64,000 nucleotides of DNA from Microvelia longipes. Its lineage: Eukaryota > Arthropoda > Insecta > Hemiptera > Veliidae. The position numbers and the translations under genes were made by a program. The first letter of the stretch is position 1, and every line of letters starts with the position of its first letter. Below the pieces are notes generated by a model. The model saw nothing but the letters and a program-made list of their open reading frames with translations, did not search any database and was not told the origin of the DNA. The DNA lies in assembly GCA_018340805.1 (NCBI GenBank), contig JACMZG010001913.1, forward strand, positions 33,813,247 to 33,877,246, given 5' to 3'. Positions 54,531-64,000 of this stretch are shown in pieces.

Positions 54531-55667
54531 TCTAGAGCGAAACACATCTGTGACCATATACTTCCCAGTAGATTACTATTCATTTCCCTACCCTATTCCT
54601 ACTTCATATGATTTATAACCTTCATGGGTTTACTAAACTCTCCAACTATGCTCTAAACATATGTAATACACAACGGCACAAAAACAAGCCTATTGATGAT
54701 AACGACCGAATCTAATTTAAATCTACTTTCCGAATCTAATAATCTTGTCACGTTGTATCCAAAGACTTGCATCGAAATATTTAGTACGGGATCGTGTTTT
54801 GAGATTTAAATTGACATTTTATAGTTGATAAAATTGACATAATGCATTCAACAATAAGGTATTAGTCATATTTTAAATTACATTACAATATAATTAGAAA
54901 ATAAACGAAAATGGTGAAAAGAGAGTCGCTATAACTCCACCAAGGAAATGGAAAACAAATTAGTCGCTTATCAGATTTATTCAAAACATTAACCCTTTTT
55001 CTTAGCGAGCTTTCAAAGGAAAAGTGTGCTCATGCTTTCACTCTAATAAAAGATAAAAATGTTTAATTAAAAAGAAAATTGGTTAATGTAAAATTTATAA
55101 AAGAAAACTGTAAGACTTATATAACTGTAGTACAGGTAATGTACTTAGTTAATATACTAATTTCTATTAAAAATCAGTGTATTAGTAGAAATAGCTGTAA
55201 ACCCAAGACCCTTGCAAAAATATTTGAAGTGAAATGAAGAATCAACAGTCGATACTTGTTGATATCCCTAGAACTATATCCCTAAAACAATTTCGCCATA
55301 ACTCCACCAACCGTAGGTGGGGCGACACTCGAGCTCAACAAATAATGTTAAATCACTGAATAACTTCTTGTCTCAACAAGCACGACGAGCTCTCTAAAGA
55401 AGGCTGATTCATCTCATTAATTTTTACATATCGAGTACATGATACTATCTATTCGAAATATCGATCTTTTTGTCTTAAAAGGACTTAGTCGTACCTTAAA
55501 AACCTGACAAAAAATAATTATGAAAATATTATACAGAGATGTATAACATAGATATAAGAAACCTCTTCTGAGCTACCTATTTAAGTCTACTCATGGAACG
55601 GTACTTAATGAACTACTTAAAATGAATTTAATTTCCTATTTTAAGATGGTCCACACACATACATACA
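54531..55667. other. AT-rich DNA, no recognisable gene
   Basis: A short TCGCYATAACTCCACCAA block occurs twice (about 54926 and 55301), meaning unclear. Nothing else. Confidence 0.4.
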
Positions 55668-55962
<295 letters not shown>

Positions 55963-56924
55963 TTATTCTACCGTTAAATTATGAAATTTATTGTTTTATC
56001 AAGTAAATTAAATGCTGCCAGCTAACTTTCAGTCGGCTCTCTCGTTTTAATATTATATTTATTAGTGGATAAGTTTAATATTATATTTATCAGTTAACCA
56101 TACTCTACAAAGAAGCAACTGTGATTATAACATAATTATTTTTAATTATACCTAAATATAAAATTAAAAATGTCATTAAAAGTAGATTTTTCCAAACTCA
56201 TCTTGAAACTCTTATCAAATTTATAAAAAAACTAATAATTAGACTGATCTCTGGAGTCGCTAAAGACACTTTAAAAGGACCAATCTCTAGAAGAGCAAAC
56301 TTTTTGAGCCAAAAGATAAAATCTTGTTTCGGAGGGTTATGACTTGTCTTAGAAGATGCTTTTAAAGAGCCCCATCTTATTTGGCTCTCTTTATAAAGCT
56401 CCCTTTAATTCGACCCCCTTAAAATACCCCTTTTTATCGTTCCACCATAGATAAAGCCCTTATTGCTCTCTCTTTCTCGCTCTTATTCTAATTTCATAGT
56501 CTCCGTTAACTCATTATTAGTCTTTTCTTATAATTTAAAGTTTAATTAAAGTTTTTTTTCCAAGCTTTCGAGCTTGTTGAGTCAGGGGAATTTCAAAATT
56601 GTGTTAAAATCTGCATTAACACTTTGACCTTCTTTCGGAAAGAAAACTTAAGAATAAATCAATAGTTTTTTACGCAGCAAGAGAATATTGTATAGTAAAT
56701 ATTAAGTATTGCATAGAATTGTATTGTAGTGAATATTAAATGGTACACCCTAAAAACAAAAAATCGATCCTGATACTTTTTTTCTGGTCCTAGATCAAGT
56801 TATACAGTATAAATATTTAACGGTATAAATATTTAAAAGTGCAGTTTAAATTCCACTTGTTACTGTAAATCCTGTTAAAATTTGTGAACCGAAGTTTAAT
56901 GAAGTACAAAACATCAAGTACACC
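55963..56924. other. AT-rich DNA, no recognisable gene
   Basis: TTTAATATTATATTTATYAGT is duplicated at about 56047-56095. No gene or repeat family recognised. Confidence 0.4.
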
Positions 56925-57215
56925 TCGGGACTTTTCCTCATCACACCGGATTCGCTACGCTCATGTTCCCTACTTCTGACTTGCTTCGCTCGTCCTCAGA
57001 ATAAACAATTGGCCAAATTTATACTCCAACACGTCTTCGGACTCGCTTTACTGGTCCTCAGATAGTAAATACATTCGTTTCATTCTCAGCGGTCATCCAT
57101 CCATGCACTGAACATGCTCAATGCTGCATAACTTTTATGATTCTACAAATATCATGGATATACTTGTCGTATTGTCGTACACGAAATTTAGTGAACTTGT
57201 TTATTACGTATAGGT
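56925..57215 (-). repeat. Family A tail and 5S-like module
   Basis: ACACCTCGGGACTTTTCCTC, ACCGGATTCGCTACGCTC, GACTTGCTTCGCTCGTCC, ACGTCTTCGGACTCGC, then the 5S-like module (57082-57143) and CCATGGATAC-side block. It ends abutting the forward copy at 57228. Confidence 0.8.
57082..57143 (-). ncRNA. 5S rRNA-like module in Family A
   Basis: On the minus strand: GAATCATAAAAGTTATGCAGC, ATTGAGCATGTTCAGTGC, ATGGATGGATGACCGCTGAG. Confidence 0.7.
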
Positions 57216-57227
57216 ATATAGTATAGT

Positions 57228-58066
57228 ATATAGGAAAAGTATTGTGTTTGAAAATAAATCTTAAACCGTGATGACACCGGAATGATCCGTTTCAGGCGTT
57301 TTTAAGGCCTCCTGAGTGGTTTTCGCAAATTTGTCTGTCTGTATTGTGTGTTTTTGTGTCTGTTATCATCGTAGCGCCCAGTGTATTTATGCTAGAGAGT
57401 TGAAATTGTGTACAAAAAACAGTCTACCACTGTAGTTGTGCTATTCGGAAAATATTATTTTCCGAATCTCAAACCCACAATAATGACTCGGCAAAAATTT
57501 CGAAAAATCATAAAACGCGGAACAATTATGCGATAGGATTGAGATTTGGCACTATGTATAAGACTAACATATGTGCCACGTTCCATATCATTATTAGCAT
57601 AAGTTCAGTTTTTATTGAATGACTTTTGTAAAGTTTTTGAGAAATTGTAAAAAATTGGGACAAGGTCAAATAGGGTTGAAATTTAGTACAGGTGTACATT
57701 ATTACATAATAAATAAGTACACTACGTGTCGTTTCAGTATGACAAGTAATAATAATAATAATAATTTTTTTATTTTCACCAAAAATCATATGTGCAAAAA
57801 TATTTTTAAGTATATCCATGGTTTTTATTGGATATACTTAGTGTTATTTTAAGCGTGGTCAGTGCTAAATAGGTGAACGTTGAGAATAATACTGATGCAT
57901 TTACAATCTAAAGACGAGCGAAGCAAGTCCGACGGCATGTTGCAGTATAAATTCGGCGAACTGTATTTCTGAGGACGAGCGAAGCGAGTCCGAAGCTGGT
58001 CCGAGCGTAATAAATTCCGTGTAATGCAGAATAATTCCGAGGTACACTTTACCCAATTTTATTTTT
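57228..58066 (+). repeat. Most complete Family A copy (reference copy)
   Basis: Head AGGAAAAGTATTGTGTTTG, CACCGGAATGATCCGTTTC, AGGCGTTTTTAAGGCCTCC, TGTCTGTTATCATCGTAGC, CCCAGTGTATTTATGCTAG. Middle GTAGTTGTGCTATTCGG, TTTGGCACTATGTATAAG, CACTACGTGTCGTTTCAG. A small (AAT)n-led insertion sits at about 57740-57808. Then a degenerate 5S-like module (57830-57888) and tail (GACGAGCGAAGCAAGTCC, GACGAGCGAAGCGAGTCC, CCGAGGTACACTTTACCC). A snap-back hairpin (57443-57467) replaces the usual GACGTCAT site. Confidence 0.85.
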
Positions 58067-58069
58067 TTA

Positions 58070-58495
58070 AACCCGTACACAAGTCCATTGATGACCTAAT
58101 GCTGATAATGGGATTAAACTTAGACGTATGTCAGTCTTATATATGGCAACATCAGAGCTATATCTCAAATCGATGAAACCATTTTCAGCGATTTATGATT
58201 GTTTGAAATTTTTCCTGTCAATATTCCGGGTTTATGACGTCATGAAAAAATATTTCCAAAAAGCTCAACTACACCTAAAGATTCATTATTGTACAAATTT
58301 TTAACTCTATAAAAACACAATGGGTGCTACGATAATAACAGACACACACATACAGTCACACAACTTAGTGAAAACCACTCAGGAGTTCTTAAAAACTCCT
58401 GAAACTGATAATTCTGGTTTCATCCCGCTTAAGGATTTTTTCGCAAACACAATACTTTTCCACTATACCTACGGCATAAATGAGGAGAAGTAAAA
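58070..58495 (-). repeat. Family A middle and head, back-to-back with 57228-58066
   Basis: Reverse middle GCTGATAATGGGATTAAAC, TTATGACGTCATGAAAAAAT, AAGCTCAACTACACC. Head GGTGCTACGATAATAACAG, AACCACTCAGGAG, GATAATTCTGGTTTCATCCC, AACACAATACTTTTCC. It shares a tail-to-middle junction with the forward copy and lacks its own tail. Confidence 0.8.
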
Positions 58496-58524
58496 ATAAT
58501 ATTCTCACTTTTCATTTATTCCAT

Positions 58525-58735
58525 ATGTATAGGAAAAGTATTTTGTTTTCACTTTAAGTTTAGATTTTTTAAGACCTATGGTTATACAAAGCAGTTTCTC
58601 TGTATGTGTGTGTCTATTATCAGTAAGCCTGATGACGAACAGTAGTATAACTTATGTGATTTCCATATTCTAAAGGCGAGCGAAGCAAATCCGATAAGGA
58701 GATGAAAGGTTTCTAGGTCTGCTGATCCAATGGGA
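58525..58735 (+). repeat. Internally deleted Family A copy
   Basis: The head (GTATAGGAAAAGTATTTTG, TTTCTCTGTATGTGTGTG) jumps near 58630 directly to the tail (CTAAAGGCGAGCGAAGC, CGATAAGGAGATGAAAGG), deleting the middle and the 5S-like module. Confidence 0.65.
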
Positions 58736-60139
58736 TCATAGATGAAAAGTCATGAATCAAAACAGATGTATTTAATAAATAGGATATCAAGACATAGAGA
58801 TTATTTTTAATATAATCTCCAAACTACGAGAATAATATTGATAAGAGTTTTTTGCAAATAGATGTTACTAAGTAGAGCAAAAAGTTCTGTTGGTGAACAA
58901 AGTTTTCTAATTAATTATTTCAAAAGTGGCCACGAACACTAGAATTGCTATTCGGGTCGCAATTGCTACTTTGCTTACGTACTACAAGGGTTTAGTACTT
59001 ATAATAAAAATAACCTTAAATTTCTCTCTGAAAGTTAACTGATAGCTGATTTTTTTATACTATCGAGTTTTAAAAAACATTATATTGTCTATTTATGCAA
59101 AACATTATAATGTACAATTATATTGGGTTTATTCAGCATTATTTACCAAGTTAGCTTATTTCCATAGCCAAAAAAAGACGGAAACAAGATTTCTCCGTCA
59201 CTCTCTCGTCCATTGAAAAATCAATATTTACTCCATTAATAGATAAAAAATAATAAAAAAAAGTTAAAGAACCTAATTTATTTCAGTAAAAGTAAAAAAA
59301 ATCATTCAGGATCTAGACAATAGCTATTTAATTTTTATTAAAAAAAGTCCTTATTATTTCTTAACTTTAACATCTTATTGAAAAAAAGAACTGCCAGAAC
59401 AAAAACTTCTGCCTCCTTTTTCCTAGCAAAAAGAATTTTTTTTCATCTATTGTTTTTAGAAAAAAAGGGAGGAGGAAAGGCCTTATTTTTAATATGGAAG
59501 GGAGGGTGGCAAAGGAAGTATGCCCCCTTTTAGTAGGAAAGACACCCTGGGGTGCTTTTAGGCTAACCTCGCTTCTGCAATGCTCCATTTCCTTTCTTTG
59601 TTTGACTCTGCTCTTATTTTTTTTCCAAAAGAATAAAAAAATGTTTTAGGATAAAAATGCTCTTTTTTAATTTTCCTCCCGAGAATCACAATCTAAAATA
59701 TATAAGCCGTTATTTTATAAAACCACTAAAAAAAACTAGAAGATAAAATGTCTATAATATGTTACTGTGACACATTTTTTTAAAAGGATATATTTTATAG
59801 AAAAAAAGTAGAAATATATTTATTACCTGTAGTGATATAAAAGGGATATGGGAGATAAAATCTCTAACAGTAATATTACAGCATCAAGAGAGGTATTTAT
59901 GGGAGAGGAGAGATATTTACGAAGAAAATCTCACACTATCCGTTAGTCTGGGTATGATTGAGAATTCTTAGATTGAACGATATTTTATCCAAATAAAGAT
60001 GACGGTCGACCCATGAAATATAAAGTAACTTTTTTTGGTTAATAATATATATATATATATATTATTATTATTACATTGGTTAACATATATATCAGTATAA
60101 TGAGCAAGAATGGAGTCCATCATAAATAATAAAAGAAAA
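58736..60139. other. AT-rich DNA, no supported gene
   Basis: A degenerate TATCGAGTTTTAAAAAACAT block at about 59062 resembles the 13-kb foldback hairpin. The 73-codon minus-strand frame at 59367-59588 has no recognised domain. TA run 60041-60062. Confidence 0.4.
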
Positions 60140-60255
60140 GAAGTCTCTCCACAAAACAAAACTTTATTGGCAAAGCGCTTTAAATCTAAAAGAGGCCATC
60201 ATCAGTGCAAACCCTATGAAATAAGTTACATAGAATAAATAAAACAAAATAATTA
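60140..60255 (-). ncRNA. Family H repeat with hammerhead-like core
   Basis: On the minus strand: GCACTGATGATGGCCTC, TTTTAGATTTAAAGCGC, TTTGCCAATAAAGTTTTG, TTTTGTGGAGAGACTTC. CTGATGA is intact, but the GAAA box reads TAAA and stem II is weakened compared with 18595-18700. Confidence 0.4.
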
Positions 60256-60429
60256 TAAAAAAAAAATAAGAAAAATATAAAAAGCAATATGTATAAAATA
60301 CACAGGAGATCAAATAAGTAGGTAAATAAGCATACATATTTTATTTTTAATAGAAAATAAATGATAACAGTAAATAATAACAGAAGTAAATAACTGAAGT
60401 AAATAATAACAGATTGTTGTTATCAAGAG
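60256..60429. other. AT-rich DNA upstream of the LINE
   Basis: ACAGTAAATAATAACAGAAG-type imperfect repetition. The LINE 5' boundary is not visible. Confidence 0.4.
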
Positions 60430-61060
60430 TAAACTTTTTAGAATCCACGATTGTAAACAATCACTCCACCGTCGTATTCTAATATAGTACAGACGAGTTC
60501 AAATCCCCACTCTAATAAGCCTTCTGTAGCAGTTCCTTCAGAAATCAAGGGGTTATTAACGAAGCAACCTTCTAACCATACTCGCTCTCTTCCTTCTAGT
60601 CCGGCTCAAACCCCCTCTACTAATACTGGTACAGGGAACTCAGTAAAATGAAACGGGAAATCTTTACACATTCAACCTAGCCCTATTATTACTAACTTTG
60701 AAGATTCTATTAAGCCTGTGAGGAAAGCTTGGCAACCTGTTCAGCAGGGTAGCCAAACTAATTCCAAATTATCAAACCGGTTAAAAGATCTGCTCTTTCA
60801 TAACTAGACTTCATCCCAATACTGCACTAAAAGAAATCGAAGACAATATCAAAGATAATACTGATATTACTGATATTGTGATCACAAAACTTAAGACTCG
60901 CTTTAATTCTATTCTTCTTATCATCTATCTGTCTTGGAATCCGATCTGAACAAAAATTAACAATCCTAATATTTGGCCACCTCACTGTTTTTTTAAGCCA
61001 TTTATACGCAGATTAAGTAGCGATAACACCGTCCCTGTGGACTCTTCTCTTGAAACTCCT
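60430..61060 (+). pseudogene. LINE ORF1 remnant (C-terminal part)
   Basis: From 60481 the frame reads NIVQTSSNPHSNKPSV, a proline/serine/threonine-rich linker, then one TGA stop at 60649. It continues with KPVRKAWQPVQQGSQ. After a frameshift near 60800 it gives TRLHPNTALKEIEDNI and VITKLKTRFN, then after another shift NNPNIWPPHCFFKPFI and RRLSSDN with a stop at about 61060. This L-x-V-S/T-R-L-x-P, K-L-K-T-R, N-x-x-x-W-P order is the conserved end of ORF1 proteins in CR1/Jockey-type LINEs that carry an esterase- or PHD-like ORF1. The N-terminus is not visible. It ends 24 bp before the ORF2 start, the usual spacing. Confidence 0.7.
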
Positions 61061-61083
61061 ATTAGCTAGTCTGTAATAAACTA

Positions 61084-63871
61084 ATGCTCTCTTTGGTTTA
61101 TCAAAATGTTCGTGGTTTACGAACCAAAGCTTCTGAGTTCTACTCCTCTGTTTGCACTTCTTCCTTTGATTTTATAGCAATTACCGAAACTTGGTTTACT
61201 GATTCTATACCCAACTGTTCCTATTTTCCGTCTACTTATAACGTTGAACGGACTGATAGAGATTATTCTAGACTTAATTGTTCTAGAGGAGGAGGTGTTT
61301 GTCTGGCAGTAAAAAACAACTTACAATATGTACGCCGTCGTGACTTAGAATCAAACTTAAAATCTGTTTGGATTGAACTGCGTGCTTCGGCTCAGAAAAA
61401 TCTATTCATTGGTGTGTTATATCTTCCTGATCATCTTTCTGATAATGATCTTAAAACGTTTTTTGATAATATATCTGATATCATACCAAGTAACAGTGAT
61501 GTTATTTTACTTGGCGATTTTAATTGTGACGGTATTGATTGGCTTAATTATACTTTTTCTGGTCAACCTAATAAAAGGCAAAGATCAAATATTATTACAT
61601 CTTTTGTAAACAACTTCAGCTTTATCCAGCATAATTCTGTTCATAACATGTACGACGGTCTACTTGACCGAGTTTTCAGTAACATTGGAGTTTCATCAGT
61701 TCGCTTGCCTGATCCTCTTGTAGCCGAGGACAATTATCACCCGAGTCTTTTTATAAACTTCGCACCATCTCTTAAACCTTATCACTCTACCACTGAAGGA
61801 TTTGTTTATCGTGATTACAAGAACTGTGATATGAAACTACTCTCCGAAAATGTATCTTCTACAGACTGGACTTCTATTTATAATGAAACTGATGTTAATT
61901 TAAAAGTTGAGAACTTCACTTCTGTTATTAATTCTGCTATTTCTCAGTCTACACAGTTAAAATCTGTTAAAAAATCTAAGTTTCCTCAATGGTATTCTTA
62001 TCAACTTAGAAAGATTATTCAAAAGAAAAACCTCTATTTCATGAATACAAAAGATCTAACAAACAAATTCATTTTAATCTGTTTAGAATCTATAGAAAAT
62101 TGTCAAAAATAAAGTTAGATGAAGATATTGAAAAGAGAAATTCTAGAATTGATACTAATTTAAAGAAGAACCCAAAGTATTTTTGGCGTTATGTTGATAA
62201 ATCCAAAGATAGTAACAATTCTGAAATTTCTCTTAAACATAATAATCAACTTGTATCTGATAAAACTCAAATAGCTAATATTTTTTCTAATCATTTTCAA
62301 TCAGTATACAGACCTTCCTCTTCCTTTCTCTTCCTCCTCCAACTAATCCTTCTCCCAAAGTTCGTATTCCTCCTCCTTTTTTACTCGTTATCAATCCTAT
62401 ACAATGCTTAAAAATGTTAAAAACAGTTTTAGCGCCAGTCCTGATAATATACCTAGCTTTGTTGTCCGTAAAAACGCCTATACTTTGGCTCCAGTTTTTT
62501 TAGATATTATAAATTGTAGTATCTCCGTTAAAATGTTTTTCCTTTATGGAATCAAGCCTACACTATTCCTCTCCACAAATCAGGTGATAAATGCTTAGCA
62601 TCTAATTACAGACCCATATCTATACGCTGCATCTTTAATAAGTGTTTGAAGGACTTTGCTTGCACACATCGATAAATATTTATCTCCCTCGCCGTCGTCT
62701 CGTCAACATGGGTTTATCTCTAAAAGATCTACTATTACAAATCTAGTCAGTTTTCTCTCGCCTGTTGGTTCTGGTTTGTTTTCAAGATGTCAAATTGATG
62801 TAGTGTATTTCGACTTAAGTAAAGCTTTTGATGTTGTCGACCATGGTATTTTACTAAGCAAGCTGTACACGAATGGCTTTCATCCTGACCTTGTTTTGTT
62901 CTTATCAAGTTATCTGTCTGTCGTACTTGTTGTGTTAAAGTTTCGAATGCTCTCTCCACTCAGTTCTTAACTACATCTGGGGTATCATCAAGGCTCCAGA
63001 ATTAGTCCTAGGATTTTTAGTTTGATGATGGATGTAAGTTCTGTTCTCACTTGTGAGCATGCGATTTTTGCCGACGATCTCAAATCTGGAAAAAGATTAC
63101 TGATATTGACTCATGCTCTGAACTTCAGAATGATATAAACGCTGTGAGTCGTTGGGGCTGTAAATAATAATCTTATTTTAAACTGTGATAAATCTAATGT
63201 TATTTCTTTTACTCGTAGTTCTAATCCTTACCATTTTCAATATTCTCTGTGTAATAATCTTTTGTCCTTAGTGTCCTCTGTGTGTGATCTCGGTGTTATG
63301 TTAGACAGCAAGCTTACCTTTGAAAATCATATTGAAATGATTATTTGTCGTTCTCTCCGTTCTTTAGGTTTTATCAGTTATGTTTCTCGTGGTTTGTCAA
63401 TTGATTGTTTTTTATCTCTTTATAAAACTTTAGTCCGTCCTATTCTAGAGTATGCTGTGCCTGTGTGGAACAATCTTGGTGTCACTAGATCTGATCGAAT
63501 TGAAGCTGTTCAACGTCGGTTTATAAGAATATGCTATCTTTCGCTATTTCTACCAACGTTGCTATTACTCTTATGAAAGACTGTGTAAGAAACTTGGTCT
63601 TGAATCTCTGAGCCTACGCCGAAGATCGCACGAAATTCTTTTTCTTAGTAAATGTTTAAAAAATGAAATAGACTGTCCTGAAGTTCAAAAGCAAGTCGTC
63701 ATACTTCCTGAAGGTCGCCGCCGAGGCAGGTTTCTTTATGTCAAAGAATTGTCCTCTATTTGTCCTATAGTTCGTTGTGTGTCCTCGTTAAATTCTCTTC
63801 CTATTAATAGTTCCAACCTTTCTACCATCCAATCCTTAAAATCAATTCTAAAACTATCTTTTTCCTCCTAA
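61084..63871 (+). pseudogene. Non-LTR retrotransposon ORF2: AP endonuclease plus reverse transcriptase, frameshifted
   Basis: ORF2 normally nicks the target DNA and reverse-transcribes element RNA. The start at 61084 (MLSLVYQNVRGLR) fits the usual N-terminus. The endonuclease is intact over 342 codons: N8, ETW at residues 35-37, RGGG at 69-71, GDFN at 144-147, DRVFS at 195-199 and H219. Frames then break near 62045, 62330, 62600, 62640, 62950-63250 and 63560. Reverse-transcriptase blocks remain: NLKKNPKYFWRYVDKSK (about 62160), SPDNIPSFVVRK (about 62440), ASNYRPIS (62598), YFDLSKAFDVVDH (62806), QGS of the GVPQGS motif (about 62990), FADD (63067-63078), LGVMLDSKLTFENH (about 63292), LVRPILEYAVPVWN (about 63430). 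The end is GRRRGRFLYV and NSLPIN with stop at 63869. Clade: CR1/Jockey group, no RNase H. Multiple frameshifts make it inactive. Confidence 0.9.
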
Positions 63872-64000
63872 TTCTAGTTTTAAATTTTGACTTATGTTAC
63901 TTTAAAAATGTTTTATATATTTTTAACCCTAATTGTTAGTTATTGTTTTATTGCACCTATAAGCTGTAATTGTATTGTAGTTAATTTTATATCGTAATTT
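63872..64000 (+). other. LINE 3' UTR, cut by the window end
   Basis: T-rich sequence after the ORF2 stop. No tail or target duplication is visible before the window ends. Confidence 0.6.

Overview
The window is 64 kb of AT-rich (roughly 70% A+T by eye) nuclear DNA from an animal, most plausibly an arthropod or other invertebrate. This rests on CR1/Jockey-like and I-like non-LTR retrotransposon remnants, tRNA-derived SINEs with target-site duplications, a hAT-type element, and very long TA microsatellites. There are no operons, no prokaryotic gene layout and no intact host gene that I recognise. Nearly every open frame over 60 codons is chance or lies inside a repeat. The coding material I can support is transposon-derived and broken.

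The dominant component is one dispersed repeat, called Family A here, about 0.83 kb when complete (best copy 57228-58066). Its head carries the marker AGGAAAAGTATTGTGTTT. It then has a conserved middle with a TGACGTCAT-type site, an internal module strongly resembling the 3' half of 5S rRNA, and a GC-richer tail with three related motifs around GAGCGAAGCGAG, ending near GAGGTACCCCGTACCCG. I count about 25 full or partial copies in both orientations. Many are split by other insertions: a LINE fragment in 7860-8890, a foldback element in 12815-13710, a hAT element in 22440-23610 (8-bp TSD), SINEs in 42226-43312 and 49775-51160 (11-bp TSDs), and an expanded 21-bp minisatellite near 48.1 kb.

Layout. 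0-2.3 kb: two tandem arrays, the second with a poly(A) retroposon inside. 3.26-3.67 kb: a perfect 201-bp inverted repeat. 5.6-5.8 kb: assembly gap. 7-10 kb: LINE 3' fragments in Family A. 11.3-12.2 kb: CTATAACAC-type satellite. 13-16 kb: foldback element, local duplications, Family A tail. 19.5 kb: 31-bp tandem array. 20.7-23.6 kb: cluster of TIR/foldback elements, a tRNA-like SINE and a hAT element. 24-36 kb: Family A pieces, further SINEs, TA tracts, a tandem array at 33.6 kb. 36-45 kb: SINEs, a local direct duplication, a tandem Family A pair. 46.0-46.7 kb: C-terminus of an I-like LINE with RNase H. 52.0-52.8 kb: composite TIR element containing a palindrome. 54.2-54.5 kb: reverse-transcriptase fragment on the minus strand. 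55.7-56.0 kb: about 295 bp of TA. 56.9-58.7 kb: four Family A copies in alternating orientation. 60.4-64.0 kb: a nearly full-length but frameshifted non-LTR retrotransposon (ORF1 remnant, endonuclease, reverse transcriptase) running to the window end.

The features record layers of insertion rather than a pathway. The points most worth following are the internal 5S-like module of Family A, the hammerhead-ribozyme-like cores in a second dispersed family, and the unusual number of short perfect inverted duplications.
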